64,000 nucleotides of DNA. Origin: Pseudomonadota bacterium (lineage in GTDB: Bacteria; Pseudomonadota; Gammaproteobacteria; Steroidobacterales; Steroidobacteraceae). Of this stretch, positions 54,004-63,104 are shown piece after piece; positions within the stretch are counted from its first letter, which is position 1; every line of letters begins with the position of its first letter. The stretch spans positions 141,794-205,793 of the forward strand of contig JAFAEQ010000073.1 of the NCBI GenBank assembly GCA_023423935.1. Direction: 5' to 3'. The position numbers were made by a program, and so were the translations under genes. The notes under the pieces were generated by a model. It did not search any database, was not told the origin of the DNA, and saw only the letters and a list, made by a program, of their open reading frames with translations.

Positions 54004-54813
54004 TTACGGCAACTCTTCTGAACTTCCATGCGGCGACGCGTCGTCATTGATGTGAGCGCGCAGTCCGGTCTGTCCCGTCGCTACGTGCTCTGAGAGCACA
54101 TGACCATCCGGATAGTCGCCGCCGTTCTGCGTACGAAATGCAATGGGTCGCGTCTCGAACAGGTGCTCGACGCGCTGAGCCCAGTTCGTTTTCGCTCGAA
54201 CGATCTCCTCGTCGGACATCCGCGCGGCACTGTACACGGCGAACGTGGGAAGCACGCTCAGGCCCGGAAAGAACAGCGTGCCATGCGTCACAGGGAAGAG
54301 CAGATCCTCGAGCGGGCCGTTGATGCCGCGAGGCGAATAGTCGGCAGCAGGTCCGCCGACCGCGACGCTGAGGAGTGCGCGCTTGCCGGCGAAAGCGCCT
54401 TCGCCATAGCGATAACGATTGCCGGCGTTGCGATATCCGTAGGCCAGGCCGTTGGCCCAGACACGATCGAACCAACCTTTCAGGATGGCCGGCATGCCGT
54501 ACCACCACAGCGGAAAGTGAAAGAGCAGGGCGTGCGCACGCATGACCTTGTTCTGTTCGGCTTCGACATCGGCAGTCTGGCGACCGCTCGTATACGAATG
54601 TGCCGATTCGCGCATGAAGTCGAGCCGCGTCGGATCGGCGCGAGTCGGAAAATCGTGCTCGTCGAAGACGGCCTTCCAGCGCATGGCATACAGATCCGAC
54701 GTCAGCACTTCATGTCCCTGAGCGCGCAAGGTGTGCATCGAAACGTCCACGAGCTGCCGCGTCAGGGACGTCGGCTCAGGATGCGCAAAGACGATCAGCA
54801 CCGTTCTGCTCAC
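54004..54813 (-). CDS. NAD(P)H quinone oxidoreductase, flavodoxin-like fold
   Basis: A 269-residue FMN/FAD enzyme of the NQO/MdaB family: VLIVFAHPEPTSLTRQLVD at the flavin phosphate loop, and FHFPLWWYGMPAILKGWFDR. It reduces quinones by two electrons. It starts with GTG at 54813 behind GAGGAG; the upstream ATG at 54870 lies in the promoter region. It is divergent from a LysR gene that probably controls it. Confidence 0.88.
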   Translation of the reverse strand: MSRTVLIVFAHPEPTSLTRQLVDVSMHTLRAQGHEVLTSDLYAMRWKAVFDEHDFPTRADPTRLDFMRESAHSYTSGRQTADVEAEQNKVMRAHALLFHFPLWWYGMPAILKGWFDRVWANGLAYGYRNAGNRYRYGEGAFAGKRALLSVAVGGPAADYSPRGINGPLEDLLFPVTHGTLFFPGLSVLPTFAVYSAARMSDEEIVRAKTNWAQRVEHLFETRPIAFRTQNGGDYPDGHVLSEHVATGQTGLRAHINDDASPHGSSEELP

Positions 54814-54908
54814 AGATTCACTCCTCGAATGACTGCACCACTCGCAGTACTGTCGGGTGTCGAGCCTCATCTGTGAAATGCAGCAGGTGTGTGCCTAGTA
54901 TTCGCTGA

Positions 54909-55832
54909 ATGAATACCAGGCGTTTGGATCTGAACCTGCTCGTGACGCTCGAAACGCTGTTAGCCGAGCAGAACGTGACTCGAGCGGCAGCTCGCCTGCA
55001 TCTGAGTCAGCCCGCGGTGAGCAGCCAGCTCAATCGGCTACGCAAGCTGTTCGACGATCCGCTGTTGATCCCCGCGCAACGCGGGATGATTCCGACCGCC
55101 AAGGCCTTGGAGCTGCTGCAGCCGTTGCGAGGTGCGCTCGATCAGGTGCGCGCGGTCACCGGCGCTCATCGCGAATTCGATCCGCAACGGACCGCGCTGG
55201 ATCTGACCATCGCGTGTACGGACTATTTGCAGGCGGCGCTCGTCGCGCCTTTGTGCATCGAGCTGGCGCAACGCGCGCCACGAATGCGTGTGGCGGTTCG
55301 GCATCTCGATCCCGTTCATCTGGATCAGCAGATGCTGCGGGGCGATGTGGATCTGGCGCTCATGACGCCGCAAAGCGCACCGCCCACGCTTCGTACCCGG
55401 CATCTGTTCGATGAGCACTACGTACTCATCGCTCGAGCCGATCATCCACGTATCAAGCGCCGGGTGACGCTGCAATCGTTCGTCGAGGCAGAGCATGTGA
55501 TCGTGTCGCTGCACGGCGGTGATTTTTCGACGCAGGTCGATACGACGCTCGCCCGACTCGGTCAACGCCGGCGCGTCGCGATCTCGGCGGCCTCATTTCT
55601 ATTCGTGCCGGACATCGTGGCGCGTTCGGACTTCATCGCTTTGGTTCCCTCGCGCCTGGTCGCAGATCGAAACGACACGCTCAAGGTGCTCGAGCCTCCG
55701 TTCGCCGTCGAGGGATTCGCGGTCGGCATGGTGTGGCATGAGCGCAATCATGCGCATACCGCGCATCGTTGGGTGCGCGAGGCGCTGCTCGATCTGACGC
55801 GCAAACCGCCGTCTCGACGGCTGCGTTCGTGA
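54909..55832 (+). CDS. LysR-family transcriptional regulator
   Basis: A 307-residue regulator with an N-terminal helix-turn-helix (LDLNLLVTLETLLAEQNVTR; HLSQPAVSSQLNRLRKLFDD) and a NodD/PcpR-like effector domain. The 95-base divergent spacer to the quinone reductase suggests control of that gene by a redox-cycling compound (inference). A truncated MITE begins seven bases after its stop. Confidence 0.9.
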   Translation: MNTRRLDLNLLVTLETLLAEQNVTRAAARLHLSQPAVSSQLNRLRKLFDDPLLIPAQRGMIPTAKALELLQPLRGALDQVRAVTGAHREFDPQRTALDLTIACTDYLQAALVAPLCIELAQRAPRMRVAVRHLDPVHLDQQMLRGDVDLALMTPQSAPPTLRTRHLFDEHYVLIARADHPRIKRRVTLQSFVEAEHVIVSLHGGDFSTQVDTTLARLGQRRRVAISAASFLFVPDIVARSDFIALVPSRLVADRNDTLKVLEPPFAVEGFAVGMVWHERNHAHTAHRWVREALLDLTRKPPSRRLRS

Positions 55833-55838
55833 GGGCCA

Positions 55839-55905
55839 GGGAAGCTCTGATTTATCGACTTCCCCGACCTTCACGAATTTGCAACTGGCTGAAATACAGC
55901 GGCGA
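55839..55905. mobile_element. MITE-like element, copy 2 (right end lost)
   Basis: GGGAAGCTCTGATTTATCGA followed by the conserved CTTCCCCGACCTTC and GCAACTGGCTGAAATAC matches copy 3 at 56951; similarity decays after about 55905 and the right terminal repeat is not recognisable. Confidence 0.7.
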
Positions 55906-55969
55906 AGCGGTTGGTACTACAAAATGCGAACTGATAGCGGATGCCTGGTGGAGTGTAACGACTGATTCG

Positions 55970-56200
55970 AGAGCGCTGCTTTTGATCGTCATCGCGGCGA
56001 AGGCCGGGATCTCCGCGCGGGATTCCGCTCGGTCACAGGGGCTGGACCCCGGCCTACGCCGGGGTGACCCCTTAACGCCCTACGCCGGGGTGACCCCTTA
56101 ACGGCGTACGCTGGGGTGACCCCTTAACGGCCTTCGCCGGGGTGACCCCCTTAACGGCCTACGCTGGGGTGACTCCTCGGGGCCTTCGCCGGGGTGACAT
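55970..56200. repeat. REP-like element expanded into a ~26-bp tandem array
   Basis: The left part repeats the 9.3 kb REP element (GCTGCTTTTGATCGTCATCG). From 56053 a unit of about 26 bases (TACGCCGGGGTGACCCCTTA plus ACGGCC) is repeated five to six times with small changes. No gene is supported. Confidence 0.85.
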
Positions 56201-56224
56201 CAATACTGAATCGGCTGTTACAGG

Positions 56225-56899
56225 TCACTGGTTCGAAGAGCTCGTCGCGCGCGCCTGATCCAGTCCTTGACGCAGCGTTGCAGCCCAGCTCGCAATGGCG
56301 TTGCGTGCCTTCTGCGCGTTCGTGATGGAGGTCGTCCATTCCCATTGCGGCGTTTGAGTGGCTTGCTTCTTGTCGTACGCACGCGCCAGCACTTCGCCGC
56401 TCAGCGAGTCGCGCAGTTCGGCGATGAGCGTCATGCGTCCGGCATCGGTCGTATAGCGCCGCACGATGCCCACTTCGGTTTTCGACGTGTCGGGTGCGGC
56501 GATGTACAGATCCACGATCGACGGACGAACCTCGAGAACATCGGGGCCGGGCTCGGTGACGATCTCGTAGCCGCCACGCTCTTCGAGCTCACGTTTCATC
56601 ACCTGGGCGAACAGCGTTTGCAGATCGCGACGAACGCGGTCGCTGTCCGCCTGCGTCCAGCTGCGCGTGGCCGAGTTCTGCTGACGCTCCCAGCCGCGTG
56701 TGAAAGTGACGTCCGGGTCGCGCAGCAGGATGCGCCGATACTGCGAGAAGTCGGCATTCGGTCGGCGATACACCGCATCGATGCCGCCGACCTGGATGCG
56801 TTGCAAGCCTTCGAGTGTGGAGGGCTCGTCGATCGGCGTGGTGCGCATTCCCGCGCAGCCTGCAAGACAGAGTGCCATGAACAGAACGGGAAGCTTCAT
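56225..56899 (-). CDS. DUF3313-type lipoprotein
   Basis: A 224-residue protein with lipobox LCLAGC after a short signal (MKLPVLFMA). The mature part matches the DUF3313 pattern (YRRILLRDPDVTF; PDVLEVRPSIVDLYIAAPDT; RDSLSGEVLARAYDKKQA). It is likely an outer-membrane-anchored lipoprotein of unknown role. The ATG at 56899 follows GAGG; a longer start at 56938 is unlikely. Confidence 0.82.
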   Translation of the reverse strand: MKLPVLFMALCLAGCAGMRTTPIDEPSTLEGLQRIQVGGIDAVYRRPNADFSQYRRILLRDPDVTFTRGWERQQNSATRSWTQADSDRVRRDLQTLFAQVMKRELEERGGYEIVTEPGPDVLEVRPSIVDLYIAAPDTSKTEVGIVRRYTTDAGRMTLIAELRDSLSGEVLARAYDKKQATQTPQWEWTTSITNAQKARNAIASWAATLRQGLDQARATSSSNQ

Positions 56900-56950
56900 C
56901 GGAACCTCGCATCGATCATTCGAGATCGTCGGGATCATCTGCGGACTAAA

Positions 56951-57060
56951 GGAAGCTCTGATTTATCGACTTCCCTGACGTTCGCGGTCTGCAACTGGTT
57001 GAAATGTTCCGGTGGGCGAAGCAACCAGGGTTGCGAATGGCGAATTGATCAGAGATTCCC
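56951..57060. mobile_element. MITE-like element, copy 3
   Basis: A 110-base element with left end GGAAGCTCTGATTTATCGAC and right end ATCAGAGATTCCC. The inner part (GGTGGGCGAAGCAACCAGGG) is identical to copy 1 over most of its length, so the two copies spread recently. Confidence 0.82.
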
Positions 57061-57152
57061 TAACGTCCACACCTGATCGCTGTTCCCTCGCTGATACTCC
57101 GCGACGGACGGCGGAGTATCAGCTGATCTTGAGGAATGGCGTCCGCGGTGAA

Positions 57153-59786
57153 TCAGTCCTTGGCGACGCTCGACGCTGCGGTCTGCAGTGCTGTCGCAAG
57201 CTCCGGCGCGCGCGTGTCCTGCATCATCCCGCAGATGCGAATGGATTCGAGCATACGATTGAATGGCAACTCCCCGCGTCCTGCCTGAACCACTCTCGGT
57301 CGCAACAGCCGGTCGATCTCATCGGCCTTCGCCGCAGAGCAGTAGTGGCTGGGAAGCGATGGAATCGAGGACGCGGCAAAAATGCCCGATCGCTTGGCGA
57401 GATCGTCGTAGTTGGCCTTGAGCCAGTCGAAGGCGATATCGCGCGTCTCGTCATTGAGCATCATCGCCCTTAAGAGCTTCAGTCGATCCGTCGAGCGCAA
57501 CCGCTGATCGTGGAACTGCGCGAGCACCCATTTCGCATCGTCGGCTTGCCGGCTGAAGCCCAGCGCCGTGATCGCCGCGCTTCGGAACAGCTCGTCCTGG
57601 CTGGTCACCATCCGCTCGTACATCGTCTTTGCCGTCTCGAGTGTGCCCTCCTGCACGTACGTGGTGAACGCTGATTGATAGAAGGCCTGATCGAGCGCGC
57701 TCGTGTTGCCTTTGACGTAGCTGTCGGCGGCGGCGGCGAGTGTCTTGCGAGTCGCCGTATCGTGAGCGTCGTCGCTCATGAACCACACCAGCGACTGTCG
57801 CAGCTTCTGGCGATCCGGATCGTCGCTGCTGTGCGCACCGGCCGCAGGGTTGAAGCCCAGCTCGCGCAGTCTCGGACCGTAAATGCTCGCGATCGTTTTC
57901 CGGTAGTCGGCGCGCTGCGCTTTGCCGATCAGTCCGTACTCGCGCCAATCCGAGAAATAGTTCGCCATCACGACGGCCACGTTCGAGTCCTTGTGAGCTG
58001 CAAAGGCACGCGCGGCATCGAGCGTCTGCTTGGCCGTCACATTGCCCAGCTTGAACTGCGACCAGAGGCTGTCTGCTGCAGCAAGTGCCTCGCCTGCCGA
58101 GAGCGTCGGTGCCGCGGCAATCAGTGCATCCCAATCTGCGGGCGTAAGGTTGTAGCGGTAATAGCCGGTGCCCTCGGCATTGGGAATGATCGGTCCGCTT
58201 CCTTCGATGGCAATCGTCTGCGTCTTGCCATCCAACAGCGTGCACGAGGTCTTCTCGCCACGCCGCGCACAGAACGGGATGACCCAGGTCTGTGCCGGCG
58301 CGGTGCCGTCCACTGAATAGCGGTACTGTGTGGCCTTGAACTGCCCGCCCTGCGGGGTGAGATCCACGACGGGCACGCCTTGCTGACTGACGAAACTGCG
58401 CAAAGACTGCAGCACGCGAGGATCGTGAGCTGCATCGGCCAGCGCGCCGAAGAATTCATCCGAGGTCGCGCTGCCGTAGGGATGACGCTGCATGTGCAGG
58501 CGCACGCCCTCGCGGAATTTCTCATCGCCGAGATAAGCCGCAATCATGGCGACGACCTGACCGCCCTTGCCGTAAGTGATCTTGTCGAAGGCGGAGTCGA
58601 TCTCGCCATTGGTCAGGATCGGCTGATGAATCGGACGGCCCACGGTCAGAGCATCGGTGCTCATCGCCTCGAGTCCTTCCTCGATCGCATTCACGCCGAT
58701 ATTGAGCTCGGGTCGCCATTCGTTGCCGATGCGATAGCCCATCCAGTTGGCGAAACTTTCGTTCAACCAGATATCGTCCCACCAGGCCGGCGTCACATAG
58801 TCACCGAACCACTGATGCGCGAGCTCATGTGCGACCACCATGCCGAAGACCTGCTTCTGCCTCGTGGAGGCACCTTTGTCGAGCAGGATGATGTTGTCGT
58901 CGTAAATATCCGCGCCGGCATTTTCCATGGCGCCGCCCATCACGGGCGAGGCGATCTGATCGAGCTTCGGAAACGGGAATGGCGTTCCGAAATACTGTTC
59001 CAGGAGCTCGACGATGCGCGGCGTTTCCGCAAGTGCATAGTCGAGACGTCCTGCCTGATTCTTCGTTGCGACGATGCGCAACGGCAGCGGTGTCTTGCGT
59101 TGGGCTGTCGGCGGTGCGACGCCTTCGACGGTAATGAACGGACCGACGACGAAGGCGACGAGATACGTGGGCAAGGGCTTGGTCTGGGTGAAGGTGTGCT
59201 TCACCAGATCGCCATGCTTCACAGGTTTACCGGCTTCGGGATTGTTCGAGAGCGCGAGATACCCGGGCTTGGTCGTGAGGCTGACGGTAAAGGGTGTCTT
59301 GTAACCAGGCTCGTCGAACGACGGGAATGCGGCGCGCGCGTCGATCGATTCGAACTGGGTCCACGAGTACCAGTCATCGCCGACCTTGATTCGATACAGG
59401 CCGGCAGGTCCGTCGCCGAACGGGGCGTCGTAGTCGAACACGAGCGTCGCCTTGCCTGCAGGCAGCTCCTTGTCGAAATCCAGACGCGCGACCCCGAGCT
59501 GATCGAGCTCCGAGTACTTCGCCGGAATCTTCTGTTTGCCGCTCAGCGCTGCCGCCTTGCTGACGTTGAGCTCACGTCCGTGAATGAAAAGCGATCGAGT
59601 GGCTGCCTTCACATCGACGTCGATCTCCACATGACCGGAGAAGCGCGGCTCGTCGGGGATGACGGTGAGATCGAGCCTGTAGGCAGTCGGTGTGGCGGCA
59701 TCGGGCAGCTTGCCTTGCGGATAGTTCTCCGCAGCAAGCAGGAGAGGTGAGGCAACGAACAGCAACAGGCAGAGAAGTTTGCGCAT
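57153..59786 (-). CDS. M1 family metallopeptidase (aminopeptidase N-like), exported
   Basis: An 877-residue zinc aminopeptidase. The signal peptide covers residues 1-19; the substrate-recognition GGAMEN is at 284-289 and the zinc site HELAH at 320-324 with Glu343 in NESFANW. A C-terminal ERAP1-like helical domain covers ~550-877. It removes N-terminal amino acids from peptides in the periplasm or outside. The ATG at 59786 begins the signal peptide. Confidence 0.93.
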   Translation of the reverse strand: MRKLLCLLLFVASPLLLAAENYPQGKLPDAATPTAYRLDLTVIPDEPRFSGHVEIDVDVKAATRSLFIHGRELNVSKAAALSGKQKIPAKYSELDQLGVARLDFDKELPAGKATLVFDYDAPFGDGPAGLYRIKVGDDWYSWTQFESIDARAAFPSFDEPGYKTPFTVSLTTKPGYLALSNNPEAGKPVKHGDLVKHTFTQTKPLPTYLVAFVVGPFITVEGVAPPTAQRKTPLPLRIVATKNQAGRLDYALAETPRIVELLEQYFGTPFPFPKLDQIASPVMGGAMENAGADIYDDNIILLDKGASTRQKQVFGMVVAHELAHQWFGDYVTPAWWDDIWLNESFANWMGYRIGNEWRPELNIGVNAIEEGLEAMSTDALTVGRPIHQPILTNGEIDSAFDKITYGKGGQVVAMIAAYLGDEKFREGVRLHMQRHPYGSATSDEFFGALADAAHDPRVLQSLRSFVSQQGVPVVDLTPQGGQFKATQYRYSVDGTAPAQTWVIPFCARRGEKTSCTLLDGKTQTIAIEGSGPIIPNAEGTGYYRYNLTPADWDALIAAAPTLSAGEALAAADSLWSQFKLGNVTAKQTLDAARAFAAHKDSNVAVVMANYFSDWREYGLIGKAQRADYRKTIASIYGPRLRELGFNPAAGAHSSDDPDRQKLRQSLVWFMSDDAHDTATRKTLAAAADSYVKGNTSALDQAFYQSAFTTYVQEGTLETAKTMYERMVTSQDELFRSAAITALGFSRQADDAKWVLAQFHDQRLRSTDRLKLLRAMMLNDETRDIAFDWLKANYDDLAKRSGIFAASSIPSLPSHYCSAAKADEIDRLLRPRVVQAGRGELPFNRMLESIRICGMMQDTRAPELATALQTAASSVAKD

Positions 59787-60279
59787 GAGCACCGGTCCGG
59801 ATGAAGGGAAGCGCGTCAATCGAAGACGCTGCGAAACAACCGCAAGAGACGTTGAAGACTGGACGTGATTTCTATCATCGCACGCGACCACCGCACGCTG
59901 TGTCAGTGGCGCACCCCCCGAAAGTGGGAGCCGGCGCGAGCAAATCAACGTCCTTGCATACAACCATCGAAGCTCGCGAGCGGATCATGAAATGATTTTC
60001 ACTCCCCGCGTGCGAACGAGCACGAATGCCATGACATACGTTAGCAATTGGCCGCGGAGCGCTTTACGGCCGGACGCCAATCCGTGCTTTGCCTGCGACC
60101 AGCGGTGGACGGCGTACGTTTGCGATCCTCTGAGTCGCCGTCGTGCTCGTCATGAGGTGCTCGTTCATTAAAGAGAGTTCAGGGATATCCCGATCCCCGC
60201 ACGCAGGCAGGCCAGCGTCATGGCCTGCAGTCGCCAATCCGTGTGAATCGGCAACGGAGCTGTGCCGGCTCGAGAATCG
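59787..60279. other. 493-bp gap without supported gene
   Basis: I see no open frame with a ribosome site, no repeat family from this window and no RNA fold I can name. It contains the promoter of the M1 peptidase gene and the 3' side of the DUF349 gene. Confidence 0.5.
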
Positions 60280-62652
60280 TCAGGACCTCGAGCGGCGAGC
60301 AGTCTGCGATTGTTGTTGTCGACAATGCATGAACCGTTGCGCCAGGCTCGCATAGGTCGCCTCATCCGTAGGTCCGATACCCAGCCACTCGATGAGCAGG
60401 CCATCGAGCTCGCCGTCGCGTTGTCGCAAGCCTTCGCCCATGCTCTGCATCAGCCGCTTGACCTGATATTCGCGGCGCAACGTCTGATCTTCCGCGGGAG
60501 TATCCACGCCCATCAGAATCTCGGCGCGTACACAGAGCATCCGCAGTGCGCGTTCATTGGCGGCCACGTCCGTGCTTAGCGGCTGCGCAAGAGCGGCTCG
60601 CAACGCCTCGAGCCCGCGTTTGGGTGATCCCGACAGTTGGCTCAGGCGATCCTCCGCGGTCTGCTTCAACGCGGCGAGCCGAGTGGGGTCTTCATTGCGA
60701 ATGACGGACCATTGGTACGCTCGCACATCGTCGGCGGCTTCGACCAAGTCCGCCCATCCGCGCTCGGCCGCTTCGGCCTGCTGTCTGTCCAAAGCCTGGC
60801 GACAACGCTCGAACGCCCGCTCGAATCTGTCCTGCAACGAGCGCGCACTTGCGCGTGGCAACTCTTCGATGGCATCGAATGCAATGCGAAGCTCTGGCAG
60901 CTGCTTTGCACTTTCGACGAGCTCCGGGCCCGACAGAGTGGCGATGTGGTCCAGGGTTTCGCACAAACGCACGGCCTGAGCTTTGTTCGAATCGAGGTGT
61001 GCGCTGTGACTTGCGTACTCCTGTTGTCTCTTCGCGAAGAGTGCGTCGCAGTGCTGCCGGAACTCTTCCCAGAGCGCCTGATCCTCGCGACGAGGAACGG
61101 GGCCGACGGTCTTCCACCGCTCTTGAAGCTGTTTCGCCTCATCGATGGCGGCCTTGCTATCGCTCGCCGCCAACAGCGCGGAAGCTCGATCCACGAGCGA
61201 TCGTTTCAGCTTGAGATTGCTTGCGTACTCCGCATCGATTCTGCCTTGCAGCGCCTGAATCAGTTCGTTGAATTTCTTCTGCAGCACTTCGGATGCGACC
61301 GGATCCACGGGCGAATGCTGTCGCCACAGCTGCTTTGCTTCGCGCACGGCGGCGATCACATTACGCCAGTCGGGTGCATCCCAGTCCTGTCGTTCCTCGA
61401 AGGCGTGCAGGCGTTCGAATACTTTCTCGCGCTCCAGAAGATTCTGAGCCTTGATCCGATCCTGCTCCTCAAAGTATTCACGGCACGGCTCGAAAGCCTT
61501 TTGCGCGGCCTGGTGAAAGCGCTGCCAGTCGGACTCGACATCCTCTGCGGCGCCCTTGCTGAGCGTGCGCCATTGCTCCTGCAGATCCTTGATATGCCCT
61601 GCAATGGCGGTGGGATGGAGCGTTGCTCCGATCAACCCTTCCATCCGCTCGATGAGCTCGGTGCGCTTCGGTGCGACCGAGAAGCGCTTCCAGTCCTTGA
61701 GCTCTTCAAGCTTCGTATCGAGCTGTTTGAGCTGATTGGCCAGATGCGCCGGCAATGCGGGCGCGCTTGAGAGCTTCTCCTCGATGGCGCGACGCAGACC
61801 GGCAGCGCTCTTGCTGCTGCCTGCAGCGAGCGCGCCGTGAGCCTTGCGTATCAATCCGCCGATCTGTTGCAGCGCCTGTGCTTCTGCTTCTCGCTTCTCC
61901 CGCTCGAGCTCGCGTTCGCGCTCGAGTGTTTGCGCGCGCTCGGCCTGCGCGAGCATTGCCGCCTTTTCTTCCTCTTCGCGCCGCTTCTGCGCCAGCGCTG
62001 CCTCATTGGCTGCTGCCAATTCGCGGGCGGCTTGAGCGGCCACCTCGCGCAGGTGCTGCGCGATCACTTCATGCGCGCGATCGATCGCCTGCTGGGTGCG
62101 TTCGACGATCTGCGGCTCCGCTTGCGCGGCAACACTGCTCCAGCGTTCTTCCAGCTGCTGCAGATGCGCGGTGAACAACGGATCGAAGGGTCGGTGACTG
62201 TGTTTCTCGATCGCAGCCGCGATCGAGGCAATTTCGGCCTGCAATTGCTCGGCTTCGCGCTCACGAGCGAGCTGCGCATCGCGCTTGCGTGCAAGGATTT
62301 TGTATACGTTCTTGTCGTTGCCGCCGCGCGCGAGTTTGATCAGGCGCCGAATCTGCTCGGGATCGTCGATGGCTTCAGCGGCCGCTTGACGAATTCTGGT
62401 CGAGCTGCCCTCGATCACGAGTGTCGCCAGCGTCTGCGTATCCTTTGCTTCGCGCGCTGTGTGCAGGCGCTGCTCCTCCACGGCCGCAGCGCCCTGGGTC
62501 TGCTTCGTAACCTGGGTCTGCGCCGTAGCCTGCGTTTGCGTCACAGCCTGCGGCTGCGAAGTGATCGGCGGCGTGGGCTCGCTCTTGGCGGCAGGCGGAC
62601 TGGAAGTGGGGGAGGGCGTAAGCGCCTTGCGAAAGCGCGAGAACAGCGACAT
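60280..62652 (-). CDS. DUF349 protein, long coiled coil
   Basis: A 790-residue protein beginning MSLFSRFRKALTPSP. A Thr/Gln-rich low-complexity stretch (residues ~30-55, repeated TQTQ) is followed by a charged coiled coil (EREAEQLQAEIAS; LERERELEREKREAEAQAL) and several DUF349 repeats (LQEQWRTLSKGAAEDVESDW; QLQERWKTVGPVPRREDQAL). The function is unknown. I used the ATG at 62652. Confidence 0.87.
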   Translation of the reverse strand: MSLFSRFRKALTPSPTSSPPAAKSEPTPPITSQPQAVTQTQATAQTQVTKQTQGAAAVEEQRLHTAREAKDTQTLATLVIEGSSTRIRQAAAEAIDDPEQIRRLIKLARGGNDKNVYKILARKRDAQLAREREAEQLQAEIASIAAAIEKHSHRPFDPLFTAHLQQLEERWSSVAAQAEPQIVERTQQAIDRAHEVIAQHLREVAAQAARELAAANEAALAQKRREEEEKAAMLAQAERAQTLERERELEREKREAEAQALQQIGGLIRKAHGALAAGSSKSAAGLRRAIEEKLSSAPALPAHLANQLKQLDTKLEELKDWKRFSVAPKRTELIERMEGLIGATLHPTAIAGHIKDLQEQWRTLSKGAAEDVESDWQRFHQAAQKAFEPCREYFEEQDRIKAQNLLEREKVFERLHAFEERQDWDAPDWRNVIAAVREAKQLWRQHSPVDPVASEVLQKKFNELIQALQGRIDAEYASNLKLKRSLVDRASALLAASDSKAAIDEAKQLQERWKTVGPVPRREDQALWEEFRQHCDALFAKRQQEYASHSAHLDSNKAQAVRLCETLDHIATLSGPELVESAKQLPELRIAFDAIEELPRASARSLQDRFERAFERCRQALDRQQAEAAERGWADLVEAADDVRAYQWSVIRNEDPTRLAALKQTAEDRLSQLSGSPKRGLEALRAALAQPLSTDVAANERALRMLCVRAEILMGVDTPAEDQTLRREYQVKRLMQSMGEGLRQRDGELDGLLIEWLGIGPTDEATYASLAQRFMHCRQQQSQTARRSRS

Positions 62653-62954
62653 CGAATCAACCTCGAAGCTACCCAAGGCGGCCATTCTATCGGTTCCGCT
62701 CGCACGTTCGTGTGCCAGTGGGTGCAGCCGCCTGACGACACGCCGACAGCATTCGTCCGAAATGGATCAACTACGGTTCAACCCGATGCACTTTCGCGGG
62801 CCGCATGAACGTCCGTCCCTGTAGTTGGCAGCGCGCGAACGGCGTAGGTGTCACTACGGCCATCAACGTCCGCATAGCGCACGGTGGTGTTCCGTCAGCC
62901 AAGTACGCGGTGGCACACTCGCTCAACCGCTACTTCTGAGTGATCCGAAGCTGA

Positions 62955-63060
62955 GGAAGCGCTGGTTAAGCGACTTCCCTGACCTTCGGAAGTCGGCAAC
63001 TGCCTGAAATACTTCGATGAGCGCAGCTGCCAACGCGAGTTGCAACTTGATCAGAATCCA
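62955..63060. mobile_element. MITE-like element, copy 4 (diverged)
   Basis: GGAAGCGCTGGTTAAGCGAC at the left and GATCAGAATCCA at the right, with the inner GACCTTCGGAAGTCGGCAAC and CTGAAATACTTCGATGAGCG, match the other copies at roughly three quarters of positions. It lies just beyond the 3' end of the integron integrase gene. The rest of the 62653-63104 gap shows no gene. Confidence 0.7.
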
Positions 63061-63104
63061 CGAACCTTCCCTGGCACCGAGAGAGCGCACTGACGCTGGC
63101 GCGC

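Noticed and set aside
60030..60090. Possible attC-like site (GTTAGCAATTGG...)
   Set aside because: The core does not fit GTTRRRY and there is no paired RYYYAAC at a suitable distance.
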